Positions 27,800 through 38,600 of a DNA stretch of 64,000 nucleotides are shown piece by piece (within the stretch, counting starts at the first letter, position 1; the number at the start of each line of letters is the position of its first letter). Source of the stretch: Balanoglossus misakiensis. Its lineage: Eukaryota > Hemichordata. Location of the stretch: positions 6,200,001-6,264,000 of the forward strand of contig CM082588.2 of assembly GCA_040954595.2 (NCBI GenBank). The letters are read 5' to 3'. The notes beneath the pieces were generated by a model, which saw only the letters and a list, made by a program, of their open reading frames with translations, was not told the DNA's origin and ran no database searches. The position numbers and the translations under genes were made by a program.

Positions 27800-30700
27800 A
27801 TGCCGAAATTGAGTCATTACGCCTGTGTAACTAACTGTGAAAGTCATGTCTGATGTGGGTGGGTTTATTTCACCGGATTTTTTCTACAGAACAGGTGGGC
27901 ACGCTTTGTGGCAATTTTCTCTCCTGATGAAAACCTGAGACGAAACCCAACCCCTGTCATTGTCTGAAAATTGAGGATAATCTGTTCACTCGTTCACCAA
28001 ATCACAAGAAAACAGCTTTCCGTGGCATGTGCGATCCGCCGATACAAGTCACTACTTTGTCACTTTCAGGCCATCTTTTGCACTGATAAATGGCAATTTG
28101 CTCCAAGCCTAATGCCCTCTCCAACCTCTTGGCAACGTTCTGATGTGTCAGTTTCATCTGACATAATAAGTCTGCCTGCAGTTCCGCGCACTGACGAACA
28201 CACTGGGTATAATCTTCACAAATTTTCTTTACAAATTTACTGCGCTGACAAGATGTCAAATCCAACGGGAACTTGACGATTTTCATCAACTCATATTGGA
28301 GACGAATGGTCATTACCTCCCTCCTCCAATCCCTCAAAAAATAAATCCCACAAAGAAATTAACAGTAAAATACAACCTGACTTACCCATGTTAGGAATAC
28401 ACCTGAACAGATGGCACCAATATAATAAATTACTTGAGGAGAATGACCAACAATATATAAAGTCTATAAAACGCAATCAGCAGGTGACAAGTTTTCCTGT
28501 TTAACAGCTCTGACGGGAGAGCTGTTAAAAATCTACGGTAGTTAAAGCCAAGATTCCTGCGATGTTGATGATGTCGAACCGAGGTTACAGCGAAATCTGG
28601 CGAGTTAGTCGCGTTGCTTTCATTTTCGCATGTTCTGCATCGCCAGTTTTTTCAAGTAGATGGTGTCTTCTCAAAGCACTGCCTGGAATTGGTTGGTCTC
28701 AATAAAAATCCTGCGGTCTGAGGGATGTTTCTCCTGCGGTAGATTCAGTACGTATGTGTGATCTTGTGGAAGACGCAGTATTTTGCTAGTGGGCACACTG
28801 ACCCGGAGCACAGTGTCTGATCAATCTTGCTCCTGCTGCTGTCCAATGTTTCCACCAAGTCCAGCAGCCACCAGCAACCTGACTACCGTGTCAGACCTAT
28901 TTAGATTCCCCACACAAACCGTTTGTACTCGCAATCACCTGGAAACTGGGCTCCCTAGCTGGATCTCCATCACATCACTGAATTTCACCAACCTGAGGAG
29001 GCACATCCATTTGTCTCTCTGCCTCTTGAGATGTAAGCTGTAACGCCCGGCAAGATTTGTGGCACAACCAGGAAAGGGAATTCTCAAAGGCTCCTCAGAA
29101 GTGCCTTGCCTTAAGGGGTACGCATTGCCACGGAAACCCTCTAATGAATTCCGACCCCGACCCAGATCTAGACTCCACTCGCAATTACCGGTTGACACCA
29201 CGTCGTAGTTGACAGTAAGATTGGATTCTAAGTCACCGACTTAAATCTTCACACCTCAGCACAAGGTTTCAAATGCAACTGCTTTGTTCAGGTGTGCATA
29301 ATGCAAAAACAATTCTTCAGTGCATGTGCAAAGGCTACGCACACAATGCAGAATATTATGTACAGAAAGTGAATTTATTTCTGTATGAAACGTCTGTTTT
29401 TATAAAAATATCATTCCTTGGGAAAAAAATTCTACTGCAGACTCTATTACCATGTAAATAGTATAATGAGTCGTTGCACCTGAACTAAGGGCATATCTCA
29501 ATCATATTTTTATTGCCCTCCTTCAAGTCGCCATCGGCAAAAAACCATAAAAATTTCAAACCACAATCTTGAAACAGCTGTTCAACATTTCCATATATCT
29601 TTCTTCCTTAGCCGGAAGGAAATCAAACTTTTCCAGACAGTACCTTCAGTGGTGTAGAATGAAAAAAGCCCATTGCAAGTCGTGTCTCTAGTAAATTTTA
29701 TCTGCAGCCTGACAAGAAAGCTTCTGTACGAATTTTAATTTTTAACAGTCACATTCCCGGAAACAGGGTTACATCAATTCATTAGTGCATGGCTTTAACA
29801 AGCATCGAGGGAACCAACCCGGTTCTGACTTATCTGCGCAAAATGAATTCTCTCGGCTCCACGTTTTGATGCCTGATGATAAAAAAACTCGGAAAGAATC
29901 CCTGGGTGCTTATGAATACTAAACAGACACTGAATAGTTATTGAATCGTCACTGTGAATATGACAGTGGCTCGAGGGGGGAGTGTAGTCCATACACACTG
30001 CCTGGTACAGTGAACATGATGTTCGATAAGGGATTAAAACCACAGGGAATAACACAGGGATATAAAACTGGGGCATATCGATCTTTCTGCTCTTGTACTG
30101 TAATAATAAAACAGAATATGGACGTCTTCAATGCTGAACATTGAAGGGTACTGACCAAATGTTGCTATGCCTATTGGCATCTTTTTATATAAAATTAATC
30201 AGTCATTTCCTTTACCCTATCTATTATAAATTAAAATCTTTACTCATATTTGAATAAGTTTGTTATAAAAATATTTACTGCTAACAATAAACTCTGAGGG
30301 TTAATTTTCTTATTACCACAAACACTACGATACGATGACAAACGTTCAACACAAAATGAGTTGATGATGATGTTATTGATGAATGGCCGTGAGGGTCAAG
30401 GGAACAGACCAAGAGTGCAGACTTGTATGTTTTTCTATGTCTCTCCAGGGCCACATTCACGTACCCTTACCTGGTATTCCACATTTTATTAACCATTCAA
30501 GGAATATAGCCGACGGTCATTCACAGATGCCACAGATATCTGAGATATCGCTCAAATCGATAAAAATACAAAACACTGCCAATGGATAGATTCTTACTCA
30601 GTACGAAATGGTAAAATATCATCTCAGAAATATTGACATTTCTGCGAAATTATCCTCTGTGATAAATCCCTGAATACCCCCTATCGGCGATTCGTGCTAA

Positions 30701-33171
30701 CCCAACTCAAGGTCACTAATGGATTGTTTGAAGAAGTTCTGGCGATCGCCGACAATTACAATCTAACTTGATTTTTATGTGCCAGTTAGCGCTCATAAAG
30801 AATGGCCTCATTTTCGAACTACCTAAAAATGTAATTTACGGTATGCAGGTTCTGTGGAGCCGTCAGCTAGAGGCACTGGCATCCATATAGAAAGATTGTC
30901 TCTTACTTCTTTCGCAGACGTTGCAGAAAATATATAGAGCATCTCTTCACGTTGACTGATAGTTAACTACGTGGTGTACATATTGTTGTGTGTTCTAGAT
31001 CAATGAGACGTACCACTAATTAATTCTCAATGAGACAAGAACATTTATCATGTTCACCCTGCACATCAACATACAGTACAGATGCAAAATATCACAAAAA
31101 ATGCTGAGTGTGCTAAATAAATTTCTGGCATACCACAGGTGTAACCTTTTATAGCACAACTTTCAGGTTTTTATAATTTTATTACTTTTTCATTTTAACT
31201 GTAACTCTAGGGTATTCTAACAATTCTGCAAATTTACATGTAGCTACAAATGCCATGACAACAGGAGATCTAACCAATGACAGATTTTCATACAGAGGCC
31301 AAGACGAATGAAGTCACAGGTAAATTCTCATGCGATGCGTCACCATGTCATAAAAACACATCACCAAAAATTATGAACCAGCCTGCAAATCACCCCCAGT
31401 GTTGATAATTTCCAGGCTAATAAAAACAAATCATTTTAACTCCTCGAGGGTTACGCGTACGTGCCCGTACAAAAAAACGTCACCTGCAGAAGCCCACAGT
31501 AACACATTTCACAGACAGTGAAAAATTACAATTGTTTCTTGGGTTTAATTTGCAACCGCCATGATGAATGTCGATCAGAGAACTCGCAGGATCTTTCCTC
31601 TCTGAAGATTAATTACACCGATCTATTCAAGCATTTATATCCTACTTGTAGCTCGCTCGAAAACTCCAGGGAATACACCTGCATAATTGGTAACTAAGTC
31701 TCTATAACTTCGCCGCACATTAAGTCACCAAATTACTGAGAGATGAATCAATATCAAATTAACGATTTTCTCTTCTATTTCCTTCAGAGCAGCAACCCCT
31801 ATGGAATACACACATAGTGAAAACTTTGTCTTGGAGCTGTGCAAGGTATAAATGAGTTTTCAGTGTATTCTAATCAAACAAAACGTTTCAGTATAAACCT
31901 GTGAAACTTTTGGCACACTCTGCTGCATGAAGATATACCAACTTCTAAAGATATTTTTCAACAGAATTTTTTTTTCGCAATGAGTAAATATTTGTAGATC
32001 AAACAACAGGGACGCTGTCAAGTCATTGCAAACCTAACCACTGAAAAAATCACGCAAGTCCCTAATCCTCATTTCACGGACAATCGCATGACAAGACTTA
32101 ATTTAAAGAATTCACCCGAGTGATAAGATTTCTAACGCAAATCCTGCATTGGTTATTTTTATCTATACGAACATTCTGACAACTTGTTAAGACGGCAAAT
32201 CCGCATGCCGTGTCGTGTCAAACATAAACCGAACAAATTTTTCCCCTAACCCCAACAGACAAGTACTTCCTCTGCGTTTAATCCCAAGACAAACACATCC
32301 CCCTGTCTTGTCAGAATCTTCTGAGAGATGTCAGTTTTCTTTTCAAACAAGCCGTCATCTCCGAGGTCTTTCACCTGATAACTGTTCTTGTGTTCCGACA
32401 TTTCTGATTTATCGGTCCTGATTACGTGCAGATGCAATCCAGCAGTGGTTGTTTGCTGAGAAACTATAATGAGAATCTGATGATATATTCCAGTCTTTTT
32501 TAGCTTGATTACTTTAAATCTCTATAAAAAAACATTTCTTTTGATAAAAACCAAGAATTCAAACCTCGTATTTCATTTTACTCCACAAAATGACTCCATA
32601 CAAGCTGGATTTCAGAGAACAAGAGAGATTTGCTAGACTCTTATTTTTCCACTGAATTTCTCCCCTGAGGTGTTTCACCTTTTACAGAATCACAACCTAC
32701 ACACACACACACACCTTTGACAGTTATTCCACATTAATGCCCACGGCGACCCTTAAAACAGCCATTAATATCACACAGCTAAGATTTTGAGTGAACGCCA
32801 CGCCGGATTATGGGAAAATCTTACAAAAAGCGAGCAGTTTATGACCAATATTTCTCAACCCTTTTGCAGTTCAAGCTTCTCCATAGGGAAAACAGAAAGC
32901 AATGTAATCTGCCGAGGCCAGTATATCTGACGCACTAAACTATTTAATTGGAGATTAGTAGCAACGATACGACTTGTAGGCTGCGAATTCACATTCTATT
33001 GGTTATTTATGCTTGACTTTTATGTATCGAAAATAACACATACAAGTATTCATTTCACCATTTCTGAACTGAATCTTTGGGTTTTAATTAATACCTTTTA
33101 ATGAAATATTTAGATTTATGCACAAAATACATTTGAAATCCTTGAGTTTCCAGAATTAACTGGACTTCAAA

Positions 33172-33420
33172 GGAGGCACAGTGGCCTAGTGGTTAGGTTA
33201 CTGGCTTTACAATTGGAGGGTTGTGGGTTCAAGACCCAGACACGGCCATGGATCTGAGCATGGTGAAAATATTTTTTTTTGACATTTATGAAATGAATTA
33301 CTACACTCAGAGGCTATTACATTGACATCAGAACATTCTTTAGTACTCCGAGTGTACATATATATTTCAAATTTATTGAGATCTTTCTGCAAACTATTTC
33401 AATAAATCAGAGAAACAGCC
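33172..33420 (+). mobile_element. tRNA-derived SINE
   Basis: A Pol III box A (TGGCCTAGTGG, 33182-33192) and box B (GGTTCAAGACC, 33226-33236) lie at tRNA-like spacing in GTGGCCTAGTGGTTAGG...GGGTTCAAGACCCAG. A body of about 180 bp with a T run and an A/T-rich tail follows. The head does not fold into a clean tRNA cloverleaf that I can see, so it is a SINE and not a tRNA gene. The 3' limit is a guess. Confidence 0.65.
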
Positions 33421-33817
33421 AAAGTAATTGCAGTGGTCTGAGTGCTGAGGACTTACATGCTAATGCATGTCGCCACTTATGATGCATTATATTGGTTTCA
33501 GCAGAAGTTTGTTGTTTAATGTGCTGTTATGTAGTTTGATGTGCTGTTATGTCATGTCATTAATAATTGTAAGAACACTGCGGGGCAGTAATGGAGGTAC
33601 GGACTGCCTGAAGCATAGGAAAATTATCTGTCTACTTTTGCCATTTATACCTTCGATATTTACCACAAAGTAATTTCAGCAGTTTTTCATGAAAGCATTC
33701 GTCTGCCTTTTAATTTTTTTTTTTCATTTTGACTGTACTCTATAATGTCAGCTTCTTCCCTACTGTCAACCCTGCAGCTATCAATGGAATCATTCTGTAC
33801 AATTCCCCTCTACCCTG

Positions 33818-33912
33818 TGATTGGCTATTTTGAATATCTGGTGTGCTGTCATTGGCCATTTCATGGTCTTACTGGCTTGTGATTGGTTATTTTGATTTGA
33901 ATATGTGTTGAC
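33818..33912 (-). promoter_or_regulatory. three CCAAT boxes at exact 31-bp spacing
   Basis: ATTGG on the plus strand (CCAAT on the gene strand) occurs at 33820, 33851 and 33882. The context is a degenerate 31-bp triplicate whose units begin TGTGATTGG, TGTCATTGG and TGTGATTGG, followed by TATTTTG or CATTTCA. NF-Y sites in promoters are often spaced close to this distance. Downstream on the gene strand a weak ATTATAG lies near 33740. It could also be merely a decayed minisatellite. Confidence 0.25.
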
Positions 33913-34828
33913 TAAACCCTCTGCTGAGGAATGAAAATACATTTTTATACAGCGAGCTAGACGGAAATGTCAAAGTTGACAATGTACTCGTTTGATCTAC
34001 AGACAAATTACACGTTTATCACTTTTCATATCTGACATAAAATCGCAACGTGGTACATGTGTAGAGTCAGCTACGCGAAGATTAATGCATCATTTTTTTT
34101 TCATGCCTATCGATTCCAATCTATCTTCAGCGCAATAACTTCTTGAATCAATAAGTTTTCTCATCATTTGAGTTTACAGGATATGGCGTCAGTCATACAG
34201 GAAAGCGAAAATGAATAGTTTCATTGAAAATGAATATTCTTATCAGTGATAACGCCATAATTTGCAGTTATGAACGAAACATAAAATGAAGGAATCTGAG
34301 CAAGTTCTGGACCAAGATTATTAGCACATACAGGCGTGAATGAAATTTTTTTGATAGTCTTGTTAAAATGTAATCAACCCACACTAGTTATATTCATATA
34401 GTCTGTTTCATTCTGAATGCAGTTTGCTGCAGAAAAGTAATCTATAAGAATTTGTCTTTCCATGGAAATTGCAATCAAATTTTCTTCGGATATCAAGAGA
34501 ATTTATGAGCACAGGCAGTCATGGTTTATGAAAAATGATAATGTGAATAAAGACTGGTCTCCCTACACATGCTACATTACTGCTGAAATTATTTCCAAGG
34601 GACTGGAGTGAGTGTACCTTTGGCAAATGGAATGCTGGATGATGAATGGAAGAAACACAATCTAAGATTCCGACCATCAATAAACTTTTCTCTCTCTCTC
34701 TCAGAGGAACTGATTGAGTTTACATCTCTTACATATGCTGTATCGATACAGACCTATGGTTGATTAGAGTTGAAAATACAGTACCGGAAATGGCAGATAA
34801 CAAACACTACATGTCAGGAGATTAAACA

Positions 34829-34866
34829 ACAGATGTTTCGGGTTCGACCCTTTGTCAGTGAATACT
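34829..34866 (-). ncRNA. degenerate hammerhead-ribozyme-like motif
   Basis: On the minus strand, CTGACAA is followed by the hairpin GGGTCGAACCC, then GAAACATCTG. This follows the hammerhead layout CUGANGA, stem II, GAAA. Such motifs are known in Penelope-like retroelements. The core carries a G-to-A change (CTGACGA to CTGACAA), a typical CpG decay, so the copy is probably inactive. No retroelement reading frame is seen beside it. Confidence 0.35.
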
Positions 34867-34963
34867 AGGTGTCAAGAGCTAAGACCGAGAAAAAATGGAC
34901 GGATACATTGTACACGAACAACCAATAAACAACTGAAAAGAAACCAGACTACCAAATAGACTG

Positions 34964-35067
34964 GACTGAAAGATTCAGTCGTGTGGGGGCGCTCCAGCAA
35001 AGCCTCATCCCGGAAAGGGTCTTAGACGGCGAGCCGGAGTGCCTGCACAGGACTCAATCTTTCAGTC
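34964..35067. repeat. inverted repeat around a GC-rich core
   Basis: GACTGAAAGATT (34964-34975) and its exact complement AATCTTTCAGTC (35056-35067) flank 80 bp that is unusually GC- and CpG-rich (GGGGGCGCTCC, GACGGCGAGCCGGAG). It may be a small snap-back element. It lies about 170 bp downstream of the last exon on the gene strand. Confidence 0.5.
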
Positions 35068-35239
35068 TACCAATAGACCACAGAAACACAGACACGGTAC
35101 ACACTAGTACCACACATGCTGGTAGATTACCACCAAAACAGACATCCACAATTATCAAGTGTGCTGTCATGTTACATCAATCAATTCTCCCGCTCAACAT
35201 TTAAATGACCAATGCCACCATCAGCATCATGGTCCCTAC

Positions 35240-35683
35240 CTTGAGCTTGTCGTCTTGCGTGGAGAACTTCTCAAAGTGGCCGCTGGTCAGCTCGGGCGAG
35301 TTCAGGTCCCTCTGCAGGGAGTCCAGCCTCTCCAGTATCCTCTGCACCTCCTCCACAAACTCTGTAGGGGCGTTGGTGAACTCAACCGTCAAGCCGTACA
35401 GCGTCCGGTACGTGGTCTTCATCACCGTCTTGACGATATCCCTGGCGATGATCTCCTCCGGCAGCTCCTCCTTCTCCTGCTCGACCTCCGCCTTGACGAC
35501 CGCCTCTTCAACCACTGGCTTCCGGAACTGGTGGAACTGCGTCTCGATATTCCCTAATTTCGTGTTCAGTTGCAGCAGGGCCGGTTCCACGATCGGGGTG
35601 GCGCCGCTCTCCTTCAACTCCTCGGCACTTACCTTCAGCTCTTCAATCTCTTGCCGCCTTGTCGCGATCTCCTTCTGCAGCGC
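35240..35683 (-). CDS. Dmd: dystrophin exon: end of SR15, linker, start of SR16
   Basis: This exon has 148 codons, phase 0-0, residues 1886-2033. The product [20 protein letters not shown] then [20 protein letters not shown] and FRKPVV completes SR15 (human ELQKKKEELNAVRRQAEGL and FRRLNFAQI). An acidic linker with [20 protein letters not shown] is longer than the human SR15-SR16 linker. SR16 helix A follows and ends [13 protein letters not shown] (human DFEDLFKQEESLK). The human protein has a phase-0 junction at the same place, before NIKDSLQQ. This exon therefore merges two human exons, 41 and 42 by my recollection of the human exon limits. The donor is AAG|GTAGGG, leading into the giant intron. 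Confidence 0.95.
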
Positions 35684-38600
35684 CTGAAAGACCAAAAGAG
35701 CGCCCTCCACAGTCAGACATACACGGTTGATCACAAACACGAGTTTCACCTCAGCTGTCATGTTCTCTAATTTGAACATTCTTGTATCCATTTTCAAATT
35801 ATGTATTTTGCCACACCAATTAAAATACTTTCAGCATTTTATGGCTATATTTAGTACAGGTCTTGTCAAACTCGTTACATATTTACGGGGTTCACTATAA
35901 TGAGATTATTTTTCTATGAAAAATGTTTTCCCATATAATACATGTATTGAAATCTCCACTTTTTTAATATGTAAGTCTGCAAATTTGTCTTCAATATGAT
36001 GGAAGGAATCTGCTTTCTCAGCTTTGCAGTTGTCACAAAACATAATTATGTAAATTGGTATGATAATGTTCTATGTGCTAAGACTGCCTTTCATTTATGG
36101 TCACTTGAAATCGCTCACAAAACTCAAAATATTCAATCTTTTCAGGCCTGAGTTTTTGGTAATTTACTGGTACTTTAATTTACCTCCATGTAGAGGGGTT
36201 GTGCCTGACCTATGGCTAGAATCTAGTTTGCCTCACTGGTCTGCTTCTATAAAATAATGCCCCCGAAAAAATCTTAGACCCACCACAGCCTCGTTGGCTG
36301 CTATGAAAAATACAATGTTTGGGGAAAGACAAGTTGCCAAGTACTCACCGAGGGCCCATCTAAAAACAACCCCAAAATTGGGTTCCTCCAACGACTTGAA
36401 CGACAACAGGTGATACCCATGATGAAATTAATGCACAGTCTCGTAGAATAAACACAACCTGTTAACTGAGTGTCCGCAAAGACTATGCCTCTGCCTGCTC
36501 TAAACACTGCTGAGAATTAATAATCTTCCACCCAGCGATAAGTCATTAACTGAACTATGACAGCCGAGATCATCAATTGTCGCATGCAAAGTGGAATGAT
36601 TTTTTTTATGTTAAATTATCTTTCCCCAGATGGGCATATTTGAAATTTATTTATCGCTTATTCAGCTCAACTTTGTTGATGTTGCAGAAAACTAGTTTAG
36701 AAATGATGATTTAGCTGTCAATCATTTTTTCATAAAGAGATCGCTTTGCTGATATAATGCAATATACAATTCGACATATTTCTCTCACCTGCATCTTTTC
36801 TTCATCATCCTTCGCCTCTTGGAGACGGATCTCTATGGTAACCACCCACTTCATCACCTCGTCGCTCTGCTTCTTGTACTGGTACCACTGCGGCGCGACC
36901 GTCTTCAGCTTCTTCGTCTTGCACTCGGCGTCCGTCTTCACCACTTCCCACCTCTCCTTGAGGCTCTCCACCTTCTCCCGGATTTCCGTGGCCTGCTCCG
37001 GATCCTTGGTTTCGCTGACCAGCTGCTCGCCGCGGGCGATGAGCTCGTCGATGTCCGGCTGCATGTTGCTGATGGCCTCATCCATTTCCTGGTGATGACA
37101 AGAATGACCGTCAAAAAAACAGTGAGCACCTGGGCGCTGATGTGAAAACACCGACCACAAAGCCAAATTATAGGAAAAAACAAACGTCTATTTTAGGAAA
37201 CTGTTCAATCATCTTAAATGATTCACGGGTTGTGTTGTAACACTAGTCTCTTAAGAATTACGACAGAAATACACGTCTTGGCTCTTGGGAAATTGAGACA
37301 AAGGTTTCTCCGAGAATTTGAGTACAGAGATTATACATGATTTACTCCTCTGGGAAATTTGTAAAGAAAAGTACATTATCATGTAGGTTGCTGCTACTAA
37401 TGTTTTCTCACAAAAATATTACCAGCTTTTGTTTTCTTTCACATTTCCAATTTAAAAAACAAAAATACTAATTTACCACTAGACAATACTGTTTGCATTG
37501 ATGTCGAACACAAAATAGATACCGAAACGATAATATTGGGAAATTGGTCCATGTCGGAAAACTACTTTGAGGTTGTTCGGGGTTAATTTGGACAATGCTG
37601 TCAAACACAGCTGGCAAGCCTCAGGTGTGTTCTCTATCATAGACAATCTCAAGACTGGTTTGTGCCTACAAGATCAAACACAGCTGGCAAGCCTCAGGTG
37701 TGTTCTCTATCATAGACAATCTCAAGACTGGTTTGTGCCTACAAGAATGTCTGAATGCAAGCAATAATGTGAAGATAAATGTGAGATAAGATTCAGTCTG
37801 ATTGGGTTAACAGAGGGTAATGATCTGAACTCTTAAAGGGGTTGATATCTAACAAATGAGAATTGGCTCGTCAGATACTGTGGAATATTCATTTGTATTC
37901 GACCATGTTTCTGCACTTTGCTGACAGAACAAAGCAAGTTTCCTTTCATGCACTGATTCGAACAAAGGAAATTTCACAAATTTTAGCACTGATTAAGAAT
38001 GGTCTTGCTACAATATTAGGAAGAGCTTATTTTCACATGAATAGAAAGCCTCTGGGTTTGAATGTCTGTGAAATATCAGCAGATCGAGTTTTTTGTCTCA
38101 CCTGAATTTTTTCGTCTGGGTTTTTCTCGATCTCCTTCTTCAAGTTGATGTCGAACAGATCAATGGCTACGTAGGTCTCTTGCAGGATGTTGTTGAATTC
38201 AGAGACGTATCGCTTCTCCTCGTCCTCCTCTTCGGATGCTGACGAGGACGACGATGATGAAGATGACGAGGAAGAAGATGAGGAGGAGGTGGAAGACAAT
38301 CTCTGACGCTCCACGCCGTCTATTTCCTCCACGATGGGTTCCATGGACTCCGCCGGAAGCGGCACCTCGGCCACGTACTCGTCCGGCTGTTCGATGTTGT
38401 ACATCTTCGTCGTGGTGACCGTCGTCATGACAACCGGCTCCTCCACCACCTCCGGTGCAGACTCCACTGAATCCAGCTCCGTCTTGCCGATGGGCTCAAA
38501 CTCAACCTCCATCTTGGCGACGGGTTCAAACTCAACCTCCATCTTGGTGACGGGCTCAAACTCGACCTCCGGCTCGGGCGAGTGCGGCATCCTCTCCACC

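Larger units (their letters stand above)
1..35239 (-). other. Dmd: giant dystrophin intron (more than 35 kb, 3' end beyond window)
   Basis: No exon of this or another gene is recognisable here. The open frames are short, AT-biased and without family resemblance. The next exon should encode the SR16 helix B-C segment (human NIKDSLQQ...), and I did not find it, so the intron probably runs past position 1. A short divergent exon could have been missed. The intron holds the features listed separately: microsatellites, MITEs, a SINE, CpG-rich blocks and possible promoters. Stretches of it not listed showed me nothing beyond AT-rich unique sequence. Confidence 0.8.

Noticed and set aside
28002-28337. 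A 111-codon minus-strand open frame with helical-looking, Cys-rich sequence
   Set aside because: It shows no resemblance to the expected next dystrophin segment (no helix C Trp, no repeat pattern), has no good pyrimidine tract before it, and is within the length expected by chance in 35 kb.
33182-33240. Possible tRNA gene
   Set aside because: Boxes A and B are present, but acceptor and anticodon stems do not pair well and a SINE-like tail follows.
35159-35687. Plus-strand open frames over the last dystrophin exon
   Set aside because: They are antisense shadows of a long, GC-rich minus-strand exon that has splice sites and clear homology.
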